64,000 bases of DNA from Shinisaurus crocodilurus (Eukaryota; Chordata; Lepidosauria; Squamata; Shinisauridae). Where the stretch lies: assembly GCA_021292165.1 (NCBI GenBank), contig CM037876.1, positions 282,446,521 through 282,510,520 of the forward strand, in the 5' to 3' direction. Of this stretch, positions 23,551 through 33,406 are shown piece after piece (the first letter of the stretch is position 1; each line of letters starts with the position of its first letter). The position numbers and the translations under genes were made by a program. The notes beneath the pieces were generated by a model. The model saw only the letters and a list, made by a program, of their open reading frames with translations. It had not been told where the DNA came from and did no database searches.

Positions 23551-24949
23551 TTACATTCTTCCGGGGGAAATGAAAATAATTTATTGTTGTTAAGCTCAAT
23601 CATTCACAGGAAACTTAGAAACAGCAGATACCTTTCCGCTATAATTCATTTCAAAATTATAACACATTTAAGGTTGTTTTTTTTTTAATCCTTGTCATGA
23701 TTATTGAACAGCCTAAACTGGATAGCTCATACAGAGATAAAGACCACTGCACTGTTACAAATGTAAAAACATCTATACATTTACCACCAGAAATAAAGCA
23801 TACATTCAAAGCATGTTGGGAATTCTGGGAAATGTTAAAATAAATATTGGCACATATGCAACCTCTGATCCACTGATCTACAACAGATCACCTGCTTTCT
23901 GGATTGGATTCTAAAAAAGTAGCCAGAGGGCATGATATTTCTATTTATGCACCTTGGGGAGCTAGCAACTTGGGGTCAATGGCAAAACCGAGGGGATACT
24001 TGGGACTTGTGATCACCCCAACCCCTCCCCAGGGATCCTGCCAGAAAAGGGGGGCAATTAAGGGGGTGGCCCTCAAAACACTCTTTTCTGCATGATCCCC
24101 AGGTTTTTTGGGTGGGACCTCATGTGCTCTGGGTTATCCACACTCGGAAAAGTGAGGGCAGCCCATGGACACATGAGCATCCCCACAAAAAACCCGAAGA
24201 TTCTGCTGCTAAGGGTCCTTCCTACACCCTCACCCCTATTTTTTCCCAGCACTTGCAAAGTGGGATTTGCAAAGTGCTACAATGTTCATTTTTGGCAGGT
24301 ACACTTGCTGGGAGACAAACTGTGGCAGGACTGGACTTTACAGCTGGCTAGAAGAAATAATGGCTGGCTATTAAGTCCAGCCAGCCACAATTTGCTGACT
24401 GCTGTCAAAATTTCCATATCTTCAAATCAACTGAAACTGATTCCAGTTCGTTTGAATGCACAAATTACCCAGTTGGAAGAAGCCAGTCAGCTTCTCCATA
24501 ATAAAATAATGCTGTCCCATGCAGGTTCATTTTATTCTGTTTTACTATTAACAACCAGTCAACTTTTTCAAAATCATATAATCATATTATGGAATGTGTG
24601 TGTATCCTTACATTACACTTGTATTCTGCAGCTTCTCTACTCCAACTGCCTTAAATGCAGACTGTCCTCTTGCAGCAGCATCTCAAAACATCCATTATAC
24701 GAGTAGAACTTAATCACAATTTCCCTGACTTTCCCCGATCAATTTCCATTTCCCTGACTTTCCCTGACTTTCCAACTTTCCAGAAAGTGGCAACCCTGTT
24801 ATAAAGCTGATGGGCCTGCTAGAAGTTTCAGGAACGTTTGCACACTAAAACACTCCTAACAATATCTTTTTTGCACAAAATTGATCTAGTCTGATGAGCT
24901 ATTACAAAAAATTTGGTAATACAAGTCTATCCACTGAGACTAATTGAGG
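23551..24949. other. Intron with possible old inverted-repeat element
   Basis: Mostly unrecognised. Between 24100 and 24200 a loose inverted pair (GGTTTTTTGGGTGGGACCTC / CATCCCCACAAAAAACC) and at 24320-24400 another (TGTGGCAGGACTGGACTT / AAGTCCAGCCAGCCACA) suggest a degraded fold-back element. At 24722-24780 the word CCCTGACTTTCC recurs in tandem. The 204-codon open frame across 24092-24706 has no protein-like features. Confidence 0.4.
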
Positions 24950-25175
24950 GGTATACTTGCAGTTTTAATACACTCTGGGATTATTCCTCTTCCCTCCCAA
25001 TCCCTTTTCCGTTTGTGTCATGTCTTTCAGATTGTAAGCCTGAGGGCAGGGACTGTCTAATATTAATCTTTGTAAGCCGCTCTAAGAGCCTTTTTTGGCT
25101 GAAGAGTGGTGTGTGTGTGTGTGTGTGTGTCTGTCTGTCTGTCTGTGTTGTAAATAAGTAAATAAATAAATAAAT
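24950..25175 (+). repeat. L2-like LINE 3' end with microsatellites
   Basis: The segment has the L2-type 3' signature TTTCAGATTGTAAGCCTGAGGGCAGG... and TTTGTAAGCCGCTCTAAGAG. Then come (TG)n and (TCTG)n at 25108-25147 and an (AAAT)n tail. Confidence 0.75.
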
Positions 25176-25505
25176 ATTGGGGCAGTTTTAGGCAGTTTTC
25201 TATTTGCCCAACCATTTGCCCTCAACTGGTGAGTCTGGATCCAAAACTGTGTCAGACCAGGGACACAACCACCATTTTCTTTTAACTTTTATAAAACTTT
25301 TGTTTTTAAGAAAAGGAGGAAGAAAGAGTAAAGGAGAAAGATTGGGGGCAGAGAAAGCAATAAGGAAAGGGTAGGGGTGGGGGAGATAAGGAGACATATC
25401 TAGTAAAAAAATTAAAAGCAAGTTGGTGTTAAAGATGGGTGCCAGCCTGAAAAGGGTGGACTCTATTGTACTAGCCCATGAGATCAGAACATTTCTCTTT
25501 TTTAC

Positions 25506-25670
25506 CTTTTCATCCAGCTCCTGTTTCATCAGCTGGTATTTTCGCCTAAATTTTGTGTATTCTTCTTCTTTGTGGGTTAGCTCCTCTGTCAGCTTATCAC
25601 ATTCAATTTTCATCTTTTCCACCTGTCGACGATGAGTTTTTACTAAATTTCTTTCTTCTACAAGTTCATC
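25506..25670 (-). CDS. CEP128: CEP128 exon, coiled-coil segment
   Basis: A 165-bp phase-0 exon (55 codons) with a CCAATAG acceptor and an AAG/GTAAAA donor. It encodes charged coiled coil: EERNLVKTHRRQVEKMK, CDKLTEELTHKEEEY and KYQLMKQELDEK. The order LTEELT, KYQ, then an acidic-basic end is the same as in vertebrate CEP128. The intron separating it from the preceding large exon is only about 590 bp and carries an L2 tail and a perfect hairpin. Beyond its donor an unspliced frame runs on for a while, but it enters L/F-rich non-coding sequence that does not fit the family. Confidence 0.94.
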
Positions 25671-25940
25671 CTATTGGGAATAAGTAAAACAAGGAACAAA
25701 GTTAAATATGTTTATTTAAATTCCCAACTCCTTAGTCAAATGTTCATGTACAATTTATTTTCATGAGTGAGGCTTTCAAATTTATTTGAAGGGAAACTTC
25801 TATTTCAAATCTATATCACATGTCAAATTACACCACATTGCTTATTATTGGATAGCTTTAATGCTACACAATCTATATAGTTGTCTGCCCAATGCATATT
25901 TTGACAGCTCTAACCTTTTAGTTATTTTCCCTTCTGCTGA

Positions 25941-25983
25941 AAACATGGCTGCCCCTGTTTCTGCAACAGGGGCAGCCATGTTT
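25941..25983. repeat. Perfect 19-bp hairpin, 5-nt loop
   Basis: AAACATGGCTGCCCCTGTT is followed by TCTGC and then its exact reverse complement. It sits directly upstream of an L2 tail in the short intron between two CEP128 exons. Confidence 0.9.
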
Positions 25984-25993
25984 CTGTTTCTGT

Positions 25994-26052
25994 TTCTGGC
26001 CAGATGACTGGCTAGATGGGCGATTCAAAAATAGAAATAAATAAATAAATAT
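25994..26052 (+). repeat. L2 3' tail fragment
   Basis: Contains TGGCCAGATGACTGGCTAGA and TGGGCGATTCAAAAATAGAA followed by (AAAT)n. It is the same 3' terminus as that of the L2 element at 8540. Confidence 0.8.
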
Positions 26053-26263
26053 TCAAGATGGGCTGGGTGGATTCTTGATGTCATTTAATTTTAAAACTCA
26101 AGACTACATATTTCACAGGAATGTAGAACCTTTTCTGGTCAAGGAACACATAGCCAATTTTAAATTGGACAGTATTTGTACCAACCCCCCCCCCAAAAAA
26201 ACCCAGGTATGTTATCCAAAGGGGGTGGGGGACAGAAATAATTTGACCATCGTACACGGATAC

Positions 26264-26914
26264 CTTCAGCATTCTAATGTGATCAGCTGCCTCCTCCTTT
26301 TCTTGGCTGAACAGCTTCATCATCTCTTGGACCCGTTGGTCATGTTTGACTCTCGCCCGCTGCAACTCCGATTGAAGTTCTGCCAGCTCCTGTTGGTGGA
26401 CATCTCTCTCCAACTTCAGCTGCTTACTGGCTGTAGCCATCTCCTCCTGACCAGATGCTTGTTGCTTCTGGAGTTTCACCAGAGTCTTGTGCATTTCCTT
26501 CTTGGATTTCTCTTCTTCTGCTATTTGGTTGGTCAGTTCAGCCCGAACAGCACTCAGGTTTTTAATAGCTGACTGCATCTCTAACAGTCTTGCCTGGTCC
26601 TTTTCATGGATCATGTTAATTGTTGAAAGCTCCTCTTCTAAACACTGTTTATCGGTTCTTATCTGGCTCTGTGTTAGGCTCTGCTTTTGCAGCTCACTCT
26701 CTAATTTATCTGCAGTTTCTCTGACATCTCTAATCTCTTGTTCAAGAGCCATCTGCAGCGATCTAGTTTCATTTAGCTTCATTTCTTTACAGTGCAGCTC
26801 CTCTTCTTGCTTGGCCCTCTTCTCAAGAACATCAGTCAGCTCCTTCTGCAGATTTTCCATCTGGTGCACAGCTGAAAGAAGCTGACTCTTCAAGTCATCC
26901 TTTTCTTTAAGGAG
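26264..26914 (-). CDS. CEP128: CEP128 large exon, coiled-coil segment
   Basis: The largest exon in the window: 651 bp, 217 codons, phase 0 at both ends. It lies between a TTGTAG acceptor and an AAG/GTATCC donor. It codes for unbroken coiled coil, including KEKDDLKSQLLSA, KRAKQEEELHCKEMKL, LSAVRAELTNQIAEEEK and QLKLERDVHQQEL. These match vertebrate CEP128 in order and spacing. The reading frame is clean over its whole length, while the flanking intron is full of repeats, which is strong evidence for a functional host gene. Heptad leucines and alternating charge are visible throughout, and there is no membrane segment or catalytic motif. Confidence 0.97.
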
Positions 26915-27308
26915 CTACAATTCAAAAGGGGGGGTAGGACATTGGAGAGAAAATCAAAGTGTTGTCTGGAGTCCGACTATGGTGGGGGAGGGGGGAAACA
27001 GCTCAAGATAGCGCTGTTGAGAAAGGAGGGCACTACACCAAATAGAGGTGCGCCAATGGACAATTCTATGAACTTTGCCACTGCCTGAAAATCTCTTCAC
27101 TGATTGGTCGAGGCATGCTTCAAGCAACTGGATGGCAGGAAAAGGAGAAGCAACTCCACACAGTGATGTGGAATCCAAAATGCTTATTGTTAATTAACAG
27201 AAGTATAAGGCTCTCCTTTACAGTATGTGATATCATTTGCAAGTAGTTCAGGAACTTTTTAAGGGTGGTATATAAAATCCTAAAAACAAACAAAGAAATA
27301 AAATAAAT

Positions 27309-27671
27309 GGGCAGTATCCAACTGTGTCATTCCATTAGCACAAATGATGTTGTGCTGGTGGAAATTAGGTTCCGAACTATGCGCAAGAGGAGAATCCGAC
27401 TAAAGTTACCATTGTGCAAACATGGTTGCACAAGTGGTTTTGTATTATGCTTGTGCAACATGTTGTGTAACCTGTTCCACATAACTCTCGTGCAACCCAT
27501 GCTTCAACCTGTTTTGCAAGCGGTTGTGCACTCCACTTGCACAACCTGTTGTACAACTGCTTGCACAACCAGTTGCACATGCATAATAGCCAACTGCTCA
27601 CACAATGGAAAGATTTGGTGGAGCTCCACTAGCGCTATGAGTTTGTGGAATGACACTGTTGAATACTGCCC
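27309..27671. mobile_element. Palindromic MITE rich in TTGTGCAA-type words
   Basis: The ends GGGCAGTATCCAACTGTGTC and GACACTGTTGAATACTGCCC are inverted copies, and the inverted match extends to TCATTCCA/TGGAATGA. The core (27410-27590) repeats TTGCACAA and TTGTGCAA many times, so it is self-complementary at many scales. Flanks AAATAAAT and AGATGAAT could be a decayed 8-bp target duplication. There is no coding capacity. Confidence 0.75.
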
Positions 27672-28070
27672 AGATGAATACCTATCTGTTCTTCCTTATC
27701 CAGGCAATGGCTGAAGAGAACCCTTTTGTACACACACATATTCTTAGACATACATATAAATGTCCCTATATCTGGGAGGATGGGGTGTTTTGCCTCTGTT
27801 GTTTTATTGAATTTATTTTTATTTACTTTACCAATGTATAGAAAGTTATGTATTTCCTTGCTCTCAAAAGTCATCCAAAGTGATATACAGTAAAACCAAT
27901 TAAAATGAGAAATACAAAAGAGACCATGTTTTAATGGATTTTAATTTTGATTTTACATGTATAAAGTAAATAAAGATAAGCCAATTAAATAAGACAGCAG
28001 AGGCAAAAAACAAAAACAATTTCCCATACCCCAACACAGATATAGGCAGTTTTGTTGTGTTTGGGGAGAG

Positions 28071-28386
28071 AAACCAGGCTGGTGGGGACTAGGAGGGCCT
28101 TTTCTGTGGCAGCCCCCAATTTATGGAACTCTCTCCCCAGTAACCTCCGCCATGCCTTCCTTGATTAGCTTCCGCCGGGCATTAAAAATGTGGCTTTTCA
28201 GGCAGGAATTTGGGGTGGGTTAGGATTTTTAAGTTTTGTGCTGTTTTTAATTGTGTTTTATACTGCGTGTGTGTGTGTGTTTCCCCCCCCCCTCTTGTGT
28301 TTTATTGGACTGTACATCGCTCAGAGTGGCCGGATGTCTGGCCAGATGGGCGATTCATAAATACAATAAATAAATAAATAAATATA
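28071..28386 (+). repeat. L2 LINE 3' end fragment
   Basis: This is the sense-strand equivalent of the 3' end of the 8.5-12.3 kb L2. It has GGTGGGGACTAGGAGGGCCT, TTTATGGAACTCTCTCCCC, TTCCGCCGGGCATTAAAAAT, ACTGTACATCGCTCAGAGTG, and GGCCAGATGGGCGATTCATA with an (AAAT)n tail. It holds the last residues of pol in decayed form. Confidence 0.88.
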
Positions 28387-28772
28387 TAAATATGTCACAC
28401 ACATATGTGTGTGTACAAAAGGGTTCTCTTGAGCCATTGTCTGAATAATGGGGAATGGATAGCTACAGTATTCTGTTAATTGTATTTGTTTGTTTGCTTT
28501 TAGGGGGTTGTGCCCTATCCTTCAACAACTTCCCAGGGTGGCTTGCAAATAATATTACACAAAAGAGAGCCTTACTCCTCTGTTAATGAACAGCAAACAT
28601 CTTGGATTTCACACCACTGGTTGGTGTTGTTCTTCCTTTTCCCGCAATCCAGTTGTTTGAGGCATGCCTTAACCAGTCAGTGAAGAGATTTTCAGGTACT
28701 GGCAAAATTCATGGAAATGTCCACTGATATTATTTAAAGTGATAAACAGATGAATCAGCAATATATTTAAAT

Positions 28773-29098
28773 CAGGGGTAGGCAATGTGGTGCCAGCAAC
28801 ACTTTTAAAGTAACCTGCCACTTGGTACCTGCCACTTGTAAAAAAACAATTTGCACATTTTCTTACCAGCAGCTGGAAATTGCTATGAAACAGGCTGCTG
28901 TTGGTGCTGAAAACTGTGGGTTCAAAGGAGTTCTTTAGTGTGCTGTGGCTAAGATCCCACCTCTGCCTTGTACACAATCTTTTGGGCAAGTTACTTGTCC
29001 TTTGCCAAGCCTCCCATAGCAACCATTTTGTGATGGTGCCCAGGACAATTTCTCAAATGGCCAAATCTGCCCACTGCCAAAACAGTTGCCTACCCCTG
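28773..29098. mobile_element. Non-autonomous hAT-type element, 326 bp
   Basis: The element starts CAGGGGTAGGCAATG and ends CAGTTGCCTACCCCTG, inverted termini of about 15 bp. It is flanked by a perfect 8-bp duplication ATTTAAAT (28765-28772 and 29099-29106), the target size of the hAT superfamily. There is no transposase. A related one-ended copy is at 13008. Confidence 0.85.
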
Positions 29099-29106
29099 AT
29101 TTAAAT

Positions 29107-31228
29107 AAAGGCTTTCACTCCTCTGACCCATCCATCACCCATCCCAACACCCTTGATAAGAAGCCACTGTTTAAACCTGGGATAAATTCAAAATGTCTCT
29201 TCCACCCCTCCAATCTTCTTTCCTGCCCATCCCAATCCTGAGCCCTAGCCTCCCTGTTACTCATTAACATTCCTGCAGTTCAACTAAGGCTCCCCACCCC
29301 CACAGTTACACTCACTGCCAATATTCTAGACTGGCTGTTCCCCCTCAGAGGTCTGAGCATACCAGAGCTGTTCCGGCCTATAGGTTTCTTCTGTACTTTT
29401 ATCTTATTTAGACAGGCAGCAGTTAAGTTCCACTAAGTGGAATTTGCTTTTGACAAAATGTAAAGTAAGTGAATGATTAATTATAAAGCACAGAGGCAAT
29501 AAAGTCCACCTATTTGTCAGACCTGGAATACATCAGATTTGAGCCTTTCAGGAATGTAAAACAGCCTTTCAAAACATGTGTGTCGTACATTGGTTGATTA
29601 TTTTCAAATTGCAATGAAATACTTAATTATTGCTTTAAAATCTTCAGTTTTCCCAATGGCCATCTGCCATAACCATCCTCCTTATATGTTTTTACCTCAA
29701 GGGTGGAAAGGCTAATCTACTATTTCACACTGCTCATTTTCCTCCCATACTTATTATCACATCAACAGTATGCTTCCTTTTTAAGTTTTTAGAGGTTACT
29801 TCTGCTTCTGGACATCATTCAAGACCATTTAATTGAAATGCTAATTGCTATTTTAAATGCTAATTTTTCAGCTGATTACCAAAAAATAAAAAATTTCGCT
29901 GTATCAGAAAGCTCTGAGCCAACTCATATCATCACCTTGAGTTGTTAATACTGTAATTTGGACAACCACAGAATGAAACATGGGGGAATGCCCAAAGGAT
30001 CTTAAACATTACATTGGATGTTCCATTTGAATTTGCCGGTCTGAGAACCAACAACAGCCAGGAAAAGTGTTACTTCGCCATTAGGGAATCTGTGCTGCTA
30101 TTCTTGAGGAAGATGGGAATGAAAGCCTTGGAGAATTGTCAACTTATTATCCAAAACCTTATTAGTCAAGCCAGTGAGCAAACTCCTATCTTTCAGTGCA
30201 GAGTCACTCTGCAGGGCACCTTCACAACTTACCTTCACCACTGGCAAAATACCTTCTGGCAAAATATTTGCTGTGTGTACACCAGCATTTCCCAAAGCAA
30301 ATGCATGAAGGCGTTTGTGGGCTTCCTGGAAGCATCCGGCATACCACAATTGGAAACATGATGCTGGACTAGATAGATCTTTAAGAGAAGCCCTCATGGA
30401 ATACGCCAAAGCGTAGAAGAAATAAATGAGCAATATACATCTTTAACATCCATATACATGCATCTGGGATCCCTGTGAGTTCTGGGTGCATGTGGGCCAA
30501 TCAGGGTTCCCAGAAACATGTACAGAGAGTGATTGATTCATGTACACATATTTGTTGTCCACACCTTACACCTCTGCTACAGGACATACTAGAAGCACAC
30601 TATCAATACACCACATCATGTAGAGCTGCCCTTAAAAGATACCAAGGTCAAAGAGTGCATATTTTATTTGGATGAACAAAACTGGCCAAATTTTTAGAAA
30701 TCAAGGAGTGGCATTAATTCTCATGTTCCAGACTTCAGGTCCCAGACCCATTCCAGAAGTCACCATATCAAAGCCAGCTACTTATAATTTTTGATTATAC
30801 AGGTCCAAGATTTGATCAGGCACTGAAAGAAAGTAGAGATGCTATGCCAACCCCAACTGAGGATAACAAATTGCCTTCTCACCTTAAATATATTCCTGTA
30901 AGACCATAAAAAAAGCTGTGCTGGATTAAATCAACAGGTCCAGGATCCTATTTCCAACAGTGGCCAGTCCAGTTTGGAGGTTTGCCTTGCCTTTTGGCAG
31001 AATCAAACACTGCATTACAAAGCACTATATGCATGTACCTATTGAAAGTCGTATCTTATCTCTCCTCCTCCACAAAACCCTACCACTAACAGAATGATTT
31101 TTGAAATTGTAATTTGTAAATACATTTTACACACGTATATTTTCAGGAGACTTGAAATTTACTGGAAGAAGGATTGTTGTTAGGACTGTTGACTTGAAGG
31201 GAAAGGAAAGAATAAGGAAATCCCATAC
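29107..31228. other. Intron with minor CR1 remnants
   Basis: Mostly unrecognised intronic sequence. Short CR1-like remnants are visible at about 30300-30395 (plus; GGAAACATGATGCTGGACTA) and 30905-31000 (minus; TGCTGGATTAAATCAACAGG, AACAGTGGCCAG). Confidence 0.45.
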
Positions 31229-31579
31229 CAGATTGTTCTTCTCCATCAGCTGGTTGTGAAGTTCAGCCTGTTTTTCTATTTCATGTTCCAGTTTCTTACA
31301 CTTTAGTTTCCAATGTCTAATAGATTCCTGAGCTTTCAGTTTTAACTCCTCCTTCTTCTTCTCATTCTCTAGCCGGAGTACTTCAGATTGTCTGAATTCA
31401 GCTAGGTTCCTCTCAGCTTCCTTAGTCGACTCTTCCAGTTGCTGAGCCAGCTCGGTAACCTGGAGTTCCGCAGCTCTGCACTCGTTTTCACACACCTTGT
31501 AGTTGCTCTGTATCTCCTTCAGCTGGCTCAGCATCCTTTGCTGCTTGGTCTCCCTCATTTCCAAGTCAGATGTTAAAAC
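31229..31579 (-). CDS. CEP128: CEP128 exon, coiled-coil segment
   Basis: A 351-bp, phase-0 exon of 117 codons between a CTTCTAG acceptor and a GTATGG donor. The translation is continuous coiled coil with no stop. Family-typical stretches include QRMLSQLKEIQ, LKLKAQESIRHWKLKCKKLE and QLMEKNN, which closely match the corresponding part of vertebrate CEP128. CEP128 acts at the subdistal appendages of the mother centriole, where it organises microtubule anchoring and cilium-linked signalling. This is known of the family and not shown by the sequence. The length divisible by three means skipping would keep the frame. The orthology call is firm; the exon number is not assigned. Confidence 0.95.
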
Positions 31580-32299
31580 CTAGAAGCCGTCACAATATAT
31601 TAAAAGATTGTCCTCGGGGGAATACAGATACATTTAAGGTTGTGTCAGAACCAAAAGCCTTCAAGTGTACAGAGAGCTTCAGCAGCAATTTTTCAGCTTT
31701 ACACACCTATGTCAATTCAAGGGACACTTCCTTTCTATTCCAATGAAATAACTGATTTGGACTGTCACACATTCACATCCCTGGGATGATGTCAGCAGGC
31801 TTTAATGCCAACTTTGGGGAAAAAAACAGACATCTTCCCTGTGCTATAGAACTAGCAGACACAAAAACTGAAGGAGCAGAAGGCACACACATACCCAACA
31901 TAAAAATACTGTCCTGCCCAATGATAAGTCCTTGTTCTACAGAACAGTGGCTTTTAAAACAATCTACCTTCTACATTACTACCCATTACACATCAATTTT
32001 TCTGCTAAATCCCCCCCCCCCTGCATGTTTGCCACGGAACCCTCTGTATGTTGCCAACCATTCTGTGGAGGTACTAGGAAGAATACACAGTCCATGTGGT
32101 GCATACAACACAGGCCCCGAATAGTGATGGACAAATTGTCTTACAGGGAAGTACACAAAAAAGCAAAGGAACTCATATTTGGTCCATAAGAAAAATCTAA
32201 CTATCCAGTCAGGCAATACCTTTATTAGGTCCAACCAAATGTTTCAAAAAATTTAAGCTATTACAGGGAAGTTTGTCTGCCATTATTTATCTTCTCACT

Positions 32300-32588
32300 G
32301 AAGAGTCTGCCATGCCTGACCCAGACCTGGGCTAGGATGATGCTTCAGACGAAGACCCTGACACTGCAGAGCCTAAAGACCCTGTGGGACCCCCTGACTC
32401 TAGTGATACCCCAGGCACCTCTGGCAGCTGAGGAGAAGCTACATTGGGCCCTACAGTAATGGTGGACCCTGAGGACCCCAATAATGGGGCCCCTGAAGTC
32501 TGTAACTCACCTGTGGAGTTGGAGGCCTAGTATCTGCCCACCCCTAGAGCATATTAGCACCAGAAGATGGAGGCAAAGGGCATCACTG
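32300..32588 (+). pseudogene. Acidic, proline-rich coding remnant, possibly LTR-element derived
   Basis: The plus strand has a broken frame rich in Asp, Glu, Pro and Ser (a DASDEDPDTAEP-like stretch) with several stop codons. With the segment at 38871-39313, which carries a TATATAAG box and ends CCCTACAACA, it may be an old LTR-type element that was later split by a Sauria SINE and the DIRS insertion. No RT, integrase or second LTR is visible, so this is a weak inference. Confidence 0.3.
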
Positions 32589-32590
32589 AG

Positions 32591-32853
32591 GGCCAGTGTG
32601 GCGTAGTGGTGAGAGTGTTGGACTGGGACTCGGGAGATCCGGGTTCTAGTCCCCGCTCGGCCATGAAACTCACTGGGTGACTTTGGGCCAGTCACTGGCT
32701 CTCAGCCTAACCTACCTCACAGGGTTGTTGTGGGGATAAAATGGAGAGGAGGAGGAGGAGGAGGAGGAGGAGGAGGAGGAGGAGGATTATGTAAGCCGCC
32801 TTGGGTTCCTTGTAGGAAAAAAGGTGAGGTATAAATATAATAAATATAATAAA
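32591..32853 (+). repeat. Sauria-type SINE with (GGA)n expansion
   Basis: It has the same head, body and tail as the copy at 15997. The internal GGAGAGGAGGA motif has expanded to about 14 GGA triplets at 32743-32787. It lies 40 bp from the left terminus of the DIRS element. Confidence 0.93.
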
Positions 32854-32892
32854 TCATTTTAGAAGCAAAGCGTGCACCTCAAGACCCACAGC

Positions 32893-33077
32893 AAGGACAG
32901 GTTGCTTACCTGTAACTGTAGTTCTTCGAGTGGTCATCTGTGCATTCACACACATATGGATTCTCTGCGCCTGCGCTGAGATCGATGGGAAACATCTTTA
33001 GCTGAGATAAGGCGGGCGGGAGCCCCTCCCCCTCACGTGTGCTCCTTAGCGCGGCTCCCGCCCGTCTCCTCAGTTCC
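32893..33077. repeat. DIRS left inverted terminal repeat
   Basis: Starts AAGGACAGGTTGCTTACCTG and ends CTCCTCAGTTCC. About 130 bp of its inner part is a close inverted copy of 38718-38870. The outermost 50 bases differ between the two termini, as is usual in this group. Confidence 0.93.
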
Positions 33078-33270
33078 CTGAGGAACTATTATGACCCTCG
33101 GGACCGAGGTTGATCCAAACCATCAACACATGTCTACAACATCAGATACCTTCCTTCGAGCTCGAAGGGGATCGAGCCGGAAAACCAATAGCAAAAATTG
33201 GCCCATCCCATTTCCACCTGGGTATCCATCGAACTCGATGCAGACACCGAGAGGGGAAGGAGGGTGGGTT

Positions 33271-33362
33271 GTGTGAATACACAGATGACCACTCGAAGAA
33301 CTATAGTTACAGGTAAGCAACCTGTCCTTCTTCGTGGTCTCTGTGCTTCACACACATATGGG
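33271..33362. other. DIRS internal complementary region (circle junction)
   Basis: The left part, ending AAGCAACCTGTCC, is the reverse complement of the left terminus (two mismatches over about 58 bp). The right part, TTCTTCGTGGTCTCTGTGCTTCACACACATATGGG, is the reverse complement of the right terminus. The meeting point reads CCACGAAGAAGGACAGG on the minus strand, so one AAG is shared by both termini. Such a region is thought to template precise end joining of the circular intermediate. Confidence 0.93.
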
Positions 33363-33406
33363 TAGATTAGCAAGCTGACTTACCGGAGGTGGGTCAGTGT
33401 CGGCAG

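Larger units (their letters stand above)
27052..28725. repeat. Large imperfect inverted repeat
   Basis: The left arm (27052-27308 plus 27672-27745) is an inverted copy of the right arm (about 28390-28725). Matching words include CCTGAAAATCTCTTCACTGA / TCAGTGAAGAGATTTTCAGG, AAGGCTCTC / GAGAGCCTT, GAGAACCCTTTTGTACACAC / GTGTGTACAAAAGGGTTCTC, and CAATGGCT / AGCCATTG. The left arm is interrupted by the palindromic element at 27309-27671. The space between the arms holds an L2 tail. It could be a degraded inverted-repeat transposon or two head-to-head copies of one repeat. Confidence 0.8.

Noticed and set aside
24092..24706. 204-codon open frame on the plus strand
   Set aside because: No motif, no start context, composition like random intron, and interrupted by inverted-repeat remnants.
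25200..25505. Extension of the CEP128 exon past 25506
   Set aside because: The open frame continues by chance. A good GTAAAA donor and loss of coiled-coil character mark the exon end.
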